The notes under the pieces are model-generated. The model was not told where the DNA came from. It searched no databases and was given only the letters and a program-made list of their open reading frames with translations. 64,000 nucleotides of DNA from Hirundichthys speculiger (taxonomy: Eukaryota; Chordata; Actinopteri; Beloniformes; Exocoetidae), in assembly GCA_018398805.1 (NCBI GenBank), contig JAGFBZ010001180.1:620001-684000 (forward strand), written 5' to 3'. The number at the start of each line of letters is the position of its first letter. Position 1 is the first letter of the stretch. Shown here in pieces: positions 12,152 to 24,589 of this stretch. Both the position numbers and the translations under genes were made by a program.

Positions 12152-12193
12152 CACACACACACACACACACACACACCACACCCACACACACAC
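12152..12193. repeat. AC dinucleotide microsatellite
   Basis: CA repeat with two short interruptions (CCACACCC). A second shorter CA tract lies at 12077-12101. Confidence 0.95.
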
Positions 12194-12529
12194 CATGTGG
12201 CTAGTTGAGAGCCAGCTGTTCCTTTCCACTTCACATTACTATGGGCTAACGACTGCTAATCCCCCATAGCTTTTCCCTCAAAGGAACTAAGGCAGCAGCC
12301 ATGATCTAACCCCTATTGAATTCCAATTACCCTCCACTGGGATTTCACAATAAGAGTTTCCCCTTTTACTACCACCATCTCTACAACACTACCCCTATAT
12401 CCCACACGGATTGTACCTTCAAAGTGTGAACCACCCACTCTCATACATCTGGCTCTTACAGTTGTAAAGACTGCAACAAATATTTTATTGTTATTTGTTT
12501 TTATGTTTACAGTTCAGTTACATGCCACC

Positions 12530-12790
12530 GCTTTAATCACTTGCTCATCAGCGATAGCGCTCGCTGGACTTGAACCGAACTGAATTGAGAGGTACCACGG
12601 AACATCACTGTATTTTTCCCCCACATAGCAACAGTTGCATCCTTGACTGGGTTTGCCCACCCCTTTCTTTTTATCCTGGCAGGTTGGCCCCTTTCTGCCA
12701 GGCGGGGTTCCTTGTAAAAGAGCAGCTTCAGTGAATGGAAGCCCAGCAGGGAGCCTGGCAGGCTCACTTGCCTAAAACCCTCCGCTCCCT
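12530..12790. promoter_or_regulatory. candidate conserved non-coding element with NFI-like words and 15-bp palindrome
   Basis: A moderately GC-rich, repeat-free stretch holding AGCGATAGCGCTCGCTGG, TTTCTGCCAGGCGG (NFI-like) and the perfect odd palindrome GAGCCTGGCAGGCTC (12751-12765), which also contains NFI half-sites. A minus-strand frame of 87 codons crosses it but has no recognisable protein character. Inference only. Confidence 0.3.
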
Positions 12791-13872
12791 TCAAACTCAC
12801 AGACGTTTACATACACCCTCACTTGCCTCCTTCCCCAGTCCCTTTCTTTCTCTCGCTTGCTCTTTGGCTTAAAGTTAATAACTTTAAACGCATATATCAG
12901 AACTAATTTGATAATGTTCAGAAGCATTTAACACAGAGAGTGCAGCCAGAGAATAACAACCCGGTTGAAATGAAAAGCTTACAATCATCTGGTCTGTAAC
13001 CATCAATTTCCATAATAAAATGTTATACTTCCAAAACCCCCCAAAAAATGGCAGAAACAGAACTCTTTCTTTGCACTCTTACTCTATGCCCCACATGTCT
13101 GGTTTGATTTGACCCCATGAAGTGTCAAATTCCTGTCTTTCAGAGAACAACACCGGGCAGTAAAACAATGGGTGGCTCTGGGGTGTACTTTGGGGATGGA
13201 ATGGCATTGGGATTCCCAGTAAGGACTGAGAGAAAAAGAAAAAAAAAAGCTACCATGGTGACAATGGCTGGGACTTTGAGGGGGGGGGGGGGGACTTACT
13301 GGGAAAGTCTACGGAGAAAGCCTTGGATAAAGTCCATGGTACCAGTCTGAAATGAGCTTACACATCATTCAAAGCTAAACAGAAATTTCGTCTCTCCTTG
13401 CATTTTAACATTAAATGAATTTTGTTTACATTATTGCTATTTTTATTTTCAGAAGTAATGACTTTTTTTTTTTCAAGTGTAAAAATGTTTTTTTGGACAT
13501 ATTTTTTGGAAACAACTGCCAAACCTCTGGACGGCCATTACCCAGAAGACAACAAAACAAATTAAACGTTCTTTCTGATCAACAGAAATAACAATGTTTC
13601 ATTCAGTCACTTTTGTTTGACTCAGAGTACGTTTGAACACTCACCATCAGTCACTTTGGTTGTTGCTAGCCTTAATATTAACTATCTGAGTGATTATTCA
13701 GAGTGGCACGGCTGCTGGGATTGACTTTGAGAGGGACAAAGAGAAAATAGAATCCATGAAAGGCCAATAAAATCATGACATCTGTAGCTGTCTGTGAGCC
13801 AGGTGTTACGAGGACAGAGGCTAAAAGTCAAAGCAAGTTTGTGCGGCACTCCAATTGTGGTATTGGCACTCA

Positions 13873-13897
13873 CCCCCCCCCCCCCCCCCCCCCCCCC
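13873..13897. repeat. poly(C) run, 25 bases
   Basis: Twenty-five uninterrupted C (poly-G on the other strand), followed by TTCTT. Such runs form i-motif/G-quadruplex structures and are hard to sequence, so the length may be inexact. Confidence 0.9.
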
Positions 13898-14589
13898 TTC
13901 TTAAAATGTGCTCATTCCCACTTAAATGCCCCTCTCTACTTTTAGATGATTACACTATAATGGAGAGATGGAGTCACTGCATGGTTTATAACCACACACA
14001 CACACACACACAGACACACACAAACACACGTATTCACATCTAAATAGCCTCAAAAACCTTCAAGGGAACATTTAAATAGAATACTAAACTTTCCAGACAT
14101 TTCAGAGGGCTATGTTTTTACCTTTTGAATATGAACATAACTCAAAGATTCAAGAGTGAAAACTAAATCTCAAATACTATGATTTATTTTCCTGCTGTTC
14201 ACTTTCCCTCCCATCTCCTTCCTACAATAATCACTTTATCTATCTTTTACTCCTTTCCCTTTCTCATGTTGTATTTGAAAGATTTTATTGAACTCTTAGC
14301 TTTGCAAAGCTTTGCCATGATTTTTTTTTTCTTTCCTCAACCCTTACAGCTTAGATTCTTTTCTCATGTCTGAGGTTAAGTGTAGCTTTCTCATGAAGTT
14401 ATATCATAATAATAAGACTACAGTTTTCCTTCGTTACCCTAAAGCAACACTTCATTGTAAAGTCTGCAAAGCCTGGAAAGTAACCAGCAACTGCTTCTCA
14501 CTAAAAAGAGAGAGCACAGTCAATTTCCCGAAGGAAACAGACGAATAAAGACGCTGAGCTCTTCAGCCACAAGAGTTTCGTTGTTGATG

Positions 14590-14990
14590 CGTTTTACCCT
14601 CTCGATATTCATGCTCATATATCATCAGTTTTATAAGCCTCCCTGCACAATACAGCTGTGAAACAAGAGTAAGAGACAAGTTTAAGTGGGAGGCGATCTC
14701 AGAACAATTCCAGTTATACACAAAACAAAAGAGATTTGCTGCCATGCCTGCAGTCCAATCAGAGGCAAGTGAGCCTTTAAAGTCACGGTAAATTGGACAT
14801 GAGGGTGCCTGGGTTCTTATGACTTGAACGGAAAAACATGAGCTGTGCATTGTTTGGTTAATTTCTTGCGTGCGCGAGTCAGTGTCAGCCTGTGTGCCAC
14901 AGCCATCTATTCTCTCAGACATGTTTAATAGGGCTTTGGCTGCGTTGACCAGGGGTGTAAATGTGTCATACTTTATTAGAAATCCCAAAG
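14590..14990. promoter_or_regulatory. candidate conserved non-coding element with open minus frame
   Basis: About 400 bp without simple repeats, containing GCGTGCGCGAGTCAGTG, TTTAATAGGGCTTTGGC and TACTTTATTAGAAATC. The minus strand is open for 141 codons, but the translation has no domain, no signal peptide and no splice partners, so I read it as non-coding. A conserved enhancer or an unrecognised exon are both possible. Confidence 0.28.
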
Positions 14991-15789
14991 AAGAGGGCTA
15001 ACATTAATCACTGGCTCTTGTTTATGAAAGCCATAAATGTTTCACTGAGTGCTTTATTGTTGGCAGCCAGATTTGGAGTCACATATTGTGAATGTTCGGA
15101 CCACTATACGTCATGATGGCACCCCAAACCTGTGAGAAATTCTCTCCCACTTGCTCTCTCTGGCTTTTTGTCATCTTGTCAGAAAGTATGACATCACCCT
15201 GCCCTCTGACCCAAGTAGTCAGGAGAGCGCTGATTGGGTGATTGGCTTATAGAGGACATCCACATTGACTCCAAACTCAATTCTGCTGATGTCAGGAGGT
15301 ATTACGACTGACGACGTGTGCGTGCACACATACACACACGGGACAGGGCGCCGTGCTTGAGTGTGCAATTGTGTATACAGTAATATGTGCATGTACCCGT
15401 GTATGTTGATGTGCAGTCATGTTTAGGGTTATATATGTCAAATGTCTGTGGCCAGAACATCTCCCAGCTGAAATACCAAGCAAAATGTCAAAGTCTGCCT
15501 CTGCTCAATCCCTCAGATCAATAGTTCAATTTGACATAAAGCTATCGCTGTAACTGGTGGCCTCACATGCTACATCATGTACACGTTTCTGTTTTCCAAA
15601 AACCATCTTGAGACTTTGGTTTGACGGTAAAATCAGGCCAGAATATATCCCATATATAAAAGCCAAAGGTTACAACTTTACAAGAGTAATCATTAATGGG
15701 CCATCAGCTGTCAGAGTGAAGAGAGAGCTGAGTTGAAGGGCAAAGCTCTTGATTCAACAGTCCAACTCGTAGCTATGGTCATTGCGTAG

Positions 15790-15948
15790 GAGTAGTCTGG
15801 TGCTACAGGAGGCAGAAGAGAAGCAGGAGGTTCTGGGATCACTGCTTAGACTGCTGCCCCCACAACCTAGACCCAGATAGATAGTAGAAGATGGATGGAT
15901 GGATGGATGGATGGATGGATGGATGGATGGATGGATGGATGGATGGAA
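15790..15948 (+). repeat. 3' tail of a teleost LINE-like repeat ending in (GGAT)n
   Basis: ACTGCTTAGACTGCTGCCCC and CACAACCTAGACCCAGATAG resemble the familiar fish repeat end 'gcttaggctgctgcccccgc...gaagatggatggat'. It is followed by about 14 GGAT units (15891-15948). The tetranucleotide array therefore probably descends from a retrotransposon tail. The family name is uncertain. Confidence 0.6.
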
Positions 15949-16539
15949 TATATTGTCTCCCAGCCCCCCAGACTGGCCCCAATATTTGACTGTTTACATA
16001 TTATTTTCTTGGAAAAGTTTCAAATTTGGATTACCATTTTTTTTCCAAAGGCAGAAACATACAGCATTTCTGTTCTACCTGACTATATACTGTATATAAG
16101 TTCCAGCTCTTTTTTTCTGACACAAATCAATAGTTACAAGACAAGGTAAAACAGAAGTGAACACCTAGTTGGCATGCGCCATGTATTTTAGTACTCTTTG
16201 ATAAGTGTTGCAGCCCCGTAAGATGTTGCTAAGATGAATTCAACATCTTGCGAAGCCGTTAGCTGAGAATTACACAGCTCAGTTGTCAGATAGGGAATTT
16301 TTATTTACAGATCCATGTCTTCCTGTTGAGTCAGTGTTCCCCATAAGGGCTCAGATGCTCACTTTAAATAGGCTATTATTATACAGTAGCTCCACAAGAT
16401 GACTGCTGCAGCTACATTGAGAAAAGTCATCTTTTCACTCCTGATGTCTGTGCAATCATCACTGCTGCTTTAGCTTTTCCCCAAAGTCCCACGTCAAAGC
16501 ATAAAAGTCATAACAATACATCTAAAAAGGCAATGGTTC

Positions 16540-16770
16540 ACTGCGGCTGCTTTACACATGAAATCACGACAAATCGTAAATTCAACGAGCCCCCCACTCC
16601 CGTCCTTATCTTCCCGCTAGTTAAATGTGGAATAATGTCATCTTAATGATTATTTTTTGCGGTGCGCCATAACAGCATAATTCTGAGAGGGCGTAATGAT
16701 TTTTTATGCCCCTGACATATTGTTTTGCGGGGACTGACATAAAAGCACGGTGACATGTGGCATTTTGGGA
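16540..16770. promoter_or_regulatory. candidate conserved non-coding element (homeodomain-like words)
   Basis: Repeat-free DNA with CTAGTTAAATGTGG, ATCTTAATGATTATTTTTTG, GCGGTGCGCCATAACAGC, GGCGTAATGATTTTTTATG and GTGACATGTGGC. It alternates CpG-containing and TAAT-containing words, a typical enhancer-like texture. Function inferred. Confidence 0.33.
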
Positions 16771-18758
16771 AAGGTCAGGCGCCCCATCTCGGCCGCCCGT
16801 CCATCTTCATAACATCGCCACTTGTCATATGGAAACTGGCATCACCAATCTTTGTCTCTCCCTTGTTTCTCCCTGCCTCTCCTCTCTCACATCCTTTTCT
16901 GTGTCTCCTTCAGTTTATTTCACCCCCCTGTCATTTTTGTTGCACTGTTCTTCCTTCTGCATCACGCTATATTAAGAGGGTTTGTTTTGTTATCGTTGTT
17001 AACTTGTCACTGTAGGGAACAAGAAACATACTTTTCATGCATACATATGGGAAGAAAAAAAAAACAGTTGTACAAACGGCCTCAGGGGTGCTGTGGGGGT
17101 CAGGGGACTGCATGTCAACACCAGCTGTGAGGATTGCACTGACAGAGAGAAGGGCTAATACTAATGTGATAAATACGTCAGCACTCACTCCAGGCACTTT
17201 ATGCGTGTCTGATTTTTGTTTGATGATTGCAGAAATCTGCTTTGAGCCAGCCACTTCTGCCAAGTGGATACAAGGACAGCATTTTGTCACATTTTCTCTG
17301 TAAAAGATGGCAGTTTGTGAATGTCAAGACCGCAGGTCACTGAGGGAGGCAATTGATGTAAATACCAAAACCAGTTTTAAACTCATCTTGTATTCTGTAG
17401 TGACCATTTCCCTTCTTAAAAGTGCTGGCATTCGATGCTTTTGTTACAGCACAGTATGATGATGTCTGTCCTCTATGAGACCTCCCAATGTGTTTTCCTT
17501 TATACATTTGAAAAACACAAACAAGACAAAGCTAAGAGACAGATCAGCATCTGGGATGCAAAGGTGCTACATCACAGTGTCATATCCAGGTTCACATCTG
17601 CTGTTAACAAAGACTGTGAGCACTCCCACCCCACTTCTGTCATCTGTCTGAACTCTTTCATCTGCCCATATTTTCTGACATCCATGTAGAGAAACACTGA
17701 AATGAAGAACAAGCTCCAGGTGCCATGTGTCAGAAAATCCAATATTCTTTCTGTTTGCCTATCAGCACTACAAGCTCATCCATTTTAAGCTCATCCCAGG
17801 ACTTCACACTTCCAATGATGATCAAGAAAAAAGAAGAAAAAAAATGTTAAAACCTCATCCTACTTGATTCTTGTTTCTTTCCTGCTTTAGTCCCTTTATA
17901 TCTTCTGTTCAACTTGTCTGGATTTGAGGTCTGCTGGGATTGTCTTCAGAAATCTTTTAGGCAGAACAACATCCAAACCAGCATGGGAAAAAAAGAAATC
18001 TAAACTGGTTTTAACAGAAAAAAGCACGGTGGAAAATCTCAAGGAGACACATCTTCTAGAAATGCTTGATGACCAACTCAGATGAATCTTCTATGTGTTA
18101 ACATTTTGCAATGTTATACACAGCTTCACGAACAATTCAGTTACTTTTCATCTCAGTAATAACTGCATCACAAGCCCAGTGTGTGAAAACATTTTAAGGT
18201 ATTGTAGAACGCAGTATAGGTCGCACAAATACTACCAGGAAATAAATGACTAAAGTCTCCCAGCATTTTCAGAATACACTGAAGTGTATTTCAGTCTATC
18301 TGCCCTTTAGCCTCGCCCCTGCCCTTTTCCATTTTACCTCAAACTTCTTGCTTTCTCAAACCCTCCTCTCTTATTTCATAGACCAGTGGTGGGTATGGCA
18401 ACGATGCCACCCTCTGTTTTTTCCTCACTGAAGTGATGTTTTTCTGACAGTGTGATCCCACAAAGGCCTTTCCTGCAAAACAAGAATATGTGTTTGTGTT
18501 TGCTACTTTTAAAACGATATGGTCCTCTGATACACAGATGGGACAAGTCTTCATGGTGTAAGCACAAGCGTAGATAAACACACAATTGTAAGCCCGTTGA
18601 GATGTGCTCAACATGCACATAGAGCTGTGGCTGTGCAGGGTCAGCTGGAGAGCATATGTGTGTGTGTGTGTGTGTGTGTTTGCTGGTCACACAGTGTCAT
18701 GCAGGGTGAGTGAGGTGTAATTTCTCTGCAGTAATACTCAACACTCCGGCTATGACAG

Positions 18759-18865
18759 CTTTAATGGTGATGGCCTTATTATAGAGAAGACACCTTGTGT
18801 GTGTGTGCACCCGTGCGTGTGTGTGTGTGTGTCTCCACTTTAATGGTGATGGCCATATTATAGGG
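18759..18865. repeat. 28-bp direct duplication flanking a GT microsatellite
   Basis: CTTTAATGGTGATGGCCTTA (18759 onward) recurs as CTTTAATGGTGATGGCCATA (18838 onward), both continuing TTATAG(A/G)GA. The copies are 79 bp apart, with GT tracts between them. Confidence 0.9.
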
Positions 18866-19784
18866 AGTTGAAGATGGCTAAAAGGCTTGGATTTATCCCA
18901 GGCCACATTTACTGACATAAGAATAACAGGGCAGAAGATGCTCTATGACATATCTATTTGGCGATACGTGCGTTCTCTTTTAATGAATGTCATCTGGTGA
19001 CTATTGAAGCTATCCAAATGTAACGAAGCCCGTTTTGCTCTCAAGAAGAGAAGAGAGATGTACAGATGTATATTTATCATAGATTTGTGATACAACTAAT
19101 CAATGTTCAGGGTTTTTCAACAAAGTGCACAGAAATAACGTTTGCATTGTCTGCATGTGAATGTGGTATCTAAAGAACAGAGTTACATGAATGTTTGGGC
19201 CTGCAGTTGATGTCGGTCTGGTTGATAGTCGCACACCTCTCAGCACGTTTCTCTCTCCTTTCCCTCCCTCCTTCCACCTCAATGTTAGCTAAGCTTCTCA
19301 TCGTTCTCAGCTCACTTCCTGTAACTATGTACTGTACAGCACCTGCTGAGCCGTTGCAGTAAAGGAAAAGGGCCGTGTGGTATGTGTGGTTTCAGGACAG
19401 CTAACGGATATGCTGTAGTTACGCTGCAGCACCGAATGTCTGGCAACAAAGGTTAACCTCTTCCTCGTGTTACACAACTGAGACTGAACCAGGCGTCATT
19501 CGCTTTTTCCTCAAAAATAAATCACTCATGACACACCCGACTTTATTCAGTTGTTCCATACATGTATGCCCAAACAGTGTCATGAATTATTATTACTATT
19601 ATTTTTCAATGTATTGAGATGAACTTGGCCCATAAGCATCATTTAGGTGCAGTGTGCATCGGTGTGCTTGTGATTTAAAGCTTAGTTTAAGGTAGTTTAA
19701 TTCAAGAGCAGTGCTCCTCCAAATAGAAAAAGCACTTGATCCTGAAAGATCCAGCTCTCATTTCATTCTGCAAATAAGCATCTG

Positions 19785-20225
19785 CAGGAGACGTAAATAA
19801 TCCATGTTTACCCTGGATCACCACACCAGGCCTGAATGAAGGCACCCGACCTCTTTAATACATTCCCATAACACTTTCCCGAAGAAGGGATAAAACAGCA
19901 ACAAGAACCATTTTACTGTCAAATATTTTCTTTTTTCTTTTGTTCTTGAGAAAAAGAAAAAAAAAATGTGTGATTAAACAAAAGTGCTAAAAGAGCTAAA
20001 TGCAACAAAAGTTGCATTTGTATTTTATTATGCGTTCATGGTATTCAGCTTCAATTTCACACGGTAACAGTGATTCATTCAATTCAGAATCCCACAGTTT
20101 TTGCACCCCGAGGCTGCTGGGCAAATAGTAGCGCACAATGAGCCAGTGTTTATTAAATAAGAGGCATTTTCATATGCTTAGAGGAACATTTTCACATCTA
20201 GTGATCTCTCCAACGCGCTTCTATT
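19785..20225. promoter_or_regulatory. candidate regulatory DNA with forkhead/homeodomain-like words
   Basis: Includes TCCATGTTTACCCTGG (forkhead-like), CACCCCGAGGCTGCTGGGC and GTGTTTATTAAATAAGAGGC, partly separated by A-rich tracts near 19933-19968. No coding signal. Weak inference. Confidence 0.22.
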
Positions 20226-20556
20226 TGTGTATTGTTAGATGAGAGCTTATACAGCTGATCAGCTTGTTATCCTCAGTATCTGCCTGCTCGCGCTCTGTAG
20301 TGTAAATGAGACGCAGCTTAAAGTAGCAACGCTGTGGCAACACAAAGTATTGTGTCTGCATGTGCACCAGGTGGGCTTGTTAATGTTCACACATATGTAT
20401 ATCTCTTTGTCTGACTGTGTGTTTTTGCCTTCAATTATGTGTGTCTGCCTGCACTTACCGAACAGCACCCACAGAGATGCAAAGCTGTCACATCCTGTGT
20501 GGACGATAAGCCCTAATGACACCACCCTATGATTGATTGACTTTTTGATATGTCTG

Positions 20557-20592
20557 CTGGCATCTCGAGCTGGCATCTCTAGCTGGCATCTT
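20557..20592. repeat. 13-nt tandem repeat, nearly three copies
   Basis: CTGGCATCTCGAG, CTGGCATCTCTAG and CTGGCATCTT follow one another without gaps. Similar TTTTTGAT words lie on both sides. Confidence 0.9.
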
Positions 20593-22689
20593 TTTGATGT
20601 GAGATAAAAGAAATGACATCTCCAGTATGTGTGTGTGCGCGCCTATGTGCATCTGCCTCTGTACACAGCAGGTGATATTTGCCAATTTAACTCAACAAGA
20701 AAGAGCAAGTAAATCTGTATTTGAGTTAGACTGTGTGTGTTTAAAGAAAATGGCTTGCGTGTGTGCGCGTGCATGTGTGTGTGTATGGATAATGTGTGGA
20801 TAAGCTACTTTTTCCCCCCTTCACAAATACATTTTATCCTCATTAATTCGGTCCAAATATTTCACGGACAAACTGAAGAGGTGACTTTAAATCAGTGCAA
20901 CACATTCAATCACTTACCTTTTATGAAGCATATTCATAAAAATAGATTGGTTTCATTACAAAGAAACATTAAAATATCCCCCTGCGCTGCATCTCAATAG
21001 ACATCATTGTATGGAAAAGGCTTATTTCTGTATGGTACAAAAGTCAGATTAATAAATATTTTTTTTCAATCCGTATAATAAAACTCTTCTCTTAATATTG
21101 TTCTCTCAGATGACGCAAGTATGCGTGGGATTCATCAGATAGGCGACCGTATCCATCCCTTTTAGGCTAACATGCGTGAATAACCCTGCAGGCTAACAGC
21201 CTCTTAACAGCCACTGAGCTAATTTTTAACGAAGAGGACAGTAATTTAAGATACAACACCATATTCCATAGGGGCATCATGGCTTTGTTCCAACTGGCAC
21301 ATCCACACTTACATATACTATTTTCAAACTGCATTCACAATGACAACTCTGTCCCAGATGACGCACTCAAAACTGTCAGGAAATGAGCGTGGATTCATGG
21401 ACACTTCATGCAGTCGACGGTCGCCATTGTGTCAACATAGCAGAAGTGTTGGGACGATCGTTTGATGTCTTTTTGGTTAAAAAGAGGCAGGTGGTCTATC
21501 TTCAGCGCCAAAATCAGCATAGCTTTATTTCTCATATAAGGGAGGAGAGATTAGACACATGAGGAAATTTGGTTTCATTTTGTTTGGAATTTACGTTCCA
21601 CTATGAGCCTCATACTCTATATGTCTAAAAGTGATCATCGCCTACTCAACTGTTACTTTTTTAAAATTAAAGTTGCTGTTAACATGGTAGATTCTTATTC
21701 AGAGTATTGTCTACATTTGAGCACTGACTGTCTATCAGCCAGGACTCTGCTGCCTCAAAGTTTCCAAAAATCTGCCTATTATGTTCCTGACTCTTGCAAG
21801 CTCTATAGTTCTGCATTTTGTTTTTATATGATTGTGCCCGGTGACCTTTTTTCTGTATTCTCTGATACAAGTTGTTAATCTTCCATTTCCACACCTGCCA
21901 GGTTATAAAACAAAATCAGTAGAAACGCTTAACAGAGATGACTGATTCAATCGAGTTGTGATATTTCTGTTCAGATACTCTTCCTTCAAGTGTAAAGAAA
22001 ACTTCTATTCTTTAAGAAACGTATGAAAATTACTTAAATGTCCTAAGATATCTTCTGTTAAACCTGAATTAGCCCTTGATTGCTGATTGTTCATGCTATT
22101 TGGTTGTAGCCAGTCATATACAGCCAAGGTTGACTCCCAGCACTGCAGGCAGTATTTATCAAATAATCGATGTAACATTGCCATCCCATTAATGGAACCT
22201 TCTACATATGATGAATATTTTTAAGATAACTATGAAGAACATACGTTGTATTATCGGTGGCCCTTCACACCTTTTCCATTTTTTGCACTGCTGATTTTTT
22301 TTTTTCCTCCAGTAAATTACAGTACTACTTGAAGCGCGGTGTCTTTCAACATGTGTATGTCGTATGATCATCGTATGATCTTGGAGCTCTCTGTCCAGAT
22401 CCGCCCTGCTTAACCATGTCTCCTCTAATCTTGTTTGTCTGAACTAAATGAGCTGCCCCAGTGAGGTGTGTTAACCACTAATGAATTTATTACTTGATAA
22501 GAAGAAAGCCCAAGCAGCTATAACTTACTGCAGTCATAAAATGCTGGAAAAAAAAAAATCTGTGTAATTAACCTTTAGTAGCTGTGTGTACTGGGTGGTG
22601 CTACTTGATGTAGTATATGGTATGTTTGTCATTGCACATTTGTGCTCGTTTACATGTTTGTGTCGTACCTGCTGTGCACGTATCAACAG

Positions 22690-22870
22690 GTTAGTTGGTT
22701 TTGACTTATAGCGCGTTAACAGAGAGGAGGGAATGGTATTGATAACGCCACTGCTATCAATTAATCGTTAATCGTGTTCAGACAGATTAGCGTATCATCC
22801 AGTTGCCTCCAGACTGACCGGAGACAATAAATACATATAGTCAATAAAACTGCAAAGGATCATGGGAGGA
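22690..22870. promoter_or_regulatory. candidate conserved non-coding element with ONECUT/PBX-like inverted pair
   Basis: ATTGATA (22738-22744) and TATCAAT (22755-22761) are inverted copies 10 nt apart, followed by TTAATCGTTAATCGTG, GACAGATTAGCG and CAATAAATAC. The density of ATCAAT and TAAT words is high. Typical of a neural developmental enhancer; inference only. Confidence 0.35.
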
Positions 22871-23284
22871 CAGGGAAATGGGTGTGTGTTGACACATGAG
22901 CCAATTTGCTAAGATCACAAGCTCAGTCATAAATTTGATGTTAGTTATAACTTTACAGTCTCTTGCTTTATCTGAACATACTCAATAAAAAAAAGGAGGG
23001 AAACAAAGAAACTGGTGACTAGAGACGACTAGAGGAGTTGATGACTTCATTTTCATTCATTCCCCAAAAGGAAACTGTTTGTTGTCTAGGAAGACACATA
23101 CAAAGCCTAAATAATAAATGGTCTGCACTAATATGGCACCTTTTGACCTTCTCTACACAAACCCTCATGCGCCACTTCTTATTATACATATGCACTCTAT
23201 ATACAGTCTTCAACGCTTTTGTCTTTACCTGCGGCTCTCCTCTTTTCTTCTTCTTTTTCTAACATTCAGCCACTTCCTCCGTTG

Positions 23285-23363
23285 TCAAAGACATGCACAC
23301 ACTCTAATGGGTAATAGATACAGGCCTAATGCCTGGACTGCGGAATAAAGATGGATGGATAGG
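23285..23363 (-). repeat. fragment of teleost repeat with GGAT tail
   Basis: CAAAGACATGCACACACTC and GGACTGCGGAATAAAGATGG then ATGGATAGG are phrases of the minus orientation of the common fish repeat. Truncated. Confidence 0.45.
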
Positions 23364-23489
23364 GAGGGAAGAAAAAGAAAGGGAGAGGAAAGAAATAGAA
23401 GAGTGAGTTATGAAGCAGTACCCAGGGGGTTAATTTCTCACCAGCGGTTTTCATACGCTATACACACACACACACAGCAAAGCCAATGT

Positions 23490-23660
23490 CTGGCCACTGC
23501 CAGCCGGTAGCACGCTAGTTAAAAGTGAATAAGTTTATGGCCGGTGTAGGCCCTCATACATCAAGGAGCAGTTTGTTTAGCCAGCAGGGTGACAGGGTAC
23601 AGTAACATGGGCAGGGCAGCAGAATGGCTACAGCTGTGATAAATGTGGGATTACAGGAAG
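23490..23660. promoter_or_regulatory. candidate conserved non-coding element
   Basis: Repeat-free, higher-complexity DNA after a short CA tract (23464-23477): GCCACTGCCAGCCGGTAGC, GCTAGTTAAAAGTGAATAAG and GGCTACAGCTGTGATAAATG. Contains a CAGCTG E-box. Inference only. Confidence 0.25.
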
Positions 23661-24589
23661 AATGGTGTCTCAGCCTGTGTGTCTGTGTGTGTGAGAGAAA
23701 GAGAGACATCAAAGCATGTTTTTAGCTCACAGATTAATGGCAACTCCAGTATTTGATCTAAGTGATTTTTTTTTCTCCATTTGAAGAATGTCTTTTTGAA
23801 GCTGTAAATATTGCAAACACCCTTCTCAGCACAGCTCACCGTGCAGAGTGTGAAAGGAGTTTTCTATGCAGTATTGACAAAAGCTTATGGGTAGGAGTAT
23901 AAGATTCTAAATTGGCAATTTTTTTCCCCCTACTTCAGTGGTGTGTTTTTTTTTTATTTGTTTTTTCAAATAAAACTGCATGGAGTTAGCTAAAAAAAAA
24001 AGATTTAGTATGAATTGTAATATGCATAATCAATATGTCAAAAGTTTATTATGTTCAGCATACTTCTAAGTCTCTGCCTCCACATCTTTTTTTTCCCCCA
24101 TTCACAGCCATTTGCCCAGCATCCTTTTCCATCCCTCTATCCTTTCTCCTCACAGCCCCTCTCCTCCTCATCCTCGGTCCATCCTTGCACCAGGCTCTGC
24201 CTTGCACTGATCCAGCTGTGGATCTGACTGTACCACGGTGCCGAAAAACAATCAGCCATCAGTCCATGGAAGTGCATGTGTGTGTGTGTGTGCGTACAGA
24301 TGCAAACAATAGGCTTGTTATTGCTTGACTATGAAAAGGACAAAAACTCTGTTCTCTTTTCTTCAGTCCTGCCTGCGCATCCTCACTAATACAGACACAT
24401 GGAGAAGAAGACAGGACAGATCTAGAGGCAGTCAGAACAATAAATATGTAGCTCAGGATACAGAATAACAGGTAGCTGGCAATGCACAAGAAAAGCCCCG
24501 CCGCCCCAGCCAGCTTCCATTTCTCCCCCAATAACTCACTTTTCTCCCCCTTGGAGAAGGAAACAATAAGATATAACAATTGGCAAATG

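Larger units (their letters stand above)
11201..14589. other. large rnf220 intron, segment 5, microsatellite-rich
   Basis: Intron with several simple repeats: AGAAT x6 (11951-11980), AC tracts (12077-12101 and 12152-12193), a 14-G run (13280-13293), a 25-C run (13873-13897) and an AC tract (13993-14031). A denser unique patch at 12530-12790 is listed separately. No exon seen. Confidence 0.55.
14991..19784. other. large rnf220 intron, segment 6
   Basis: AT-rich intron with GT/CA tracts near 15320-15345, 18655-18679 and 18795-18832, and a repeat tail ending in GGAT units at 15790-15948. A 28-bp direct duplication flanks the last GT tract. A candidate regulatory patch at 16540-16770 is listed separately. 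No exon seen. Confidence 0.55.
20226..24589. other. large rnf220 intron, segment 7
   Basis: AT-rich intron. It contains a 13-nt tandem repeat at 20557-20592, GT tracts near 20626-20642 and 20757-20784, a CATCGTATGATC direct repeat near 22357-22380, A and T runs (22547-22558, 23946-23960) and a repeat tail near 23285-23363. Candidate regulatory DNA at 22690-22870 and 23490-23660 is listed separately. No exon seen. Confidence 0.55.

Noticed and set aside
14563..14988. 141-codon minus frame
   Set aside because: Not low complexity, but no recognisable protein, no splice sites matching a gene and no partners. Kept as candidate non-coding element.
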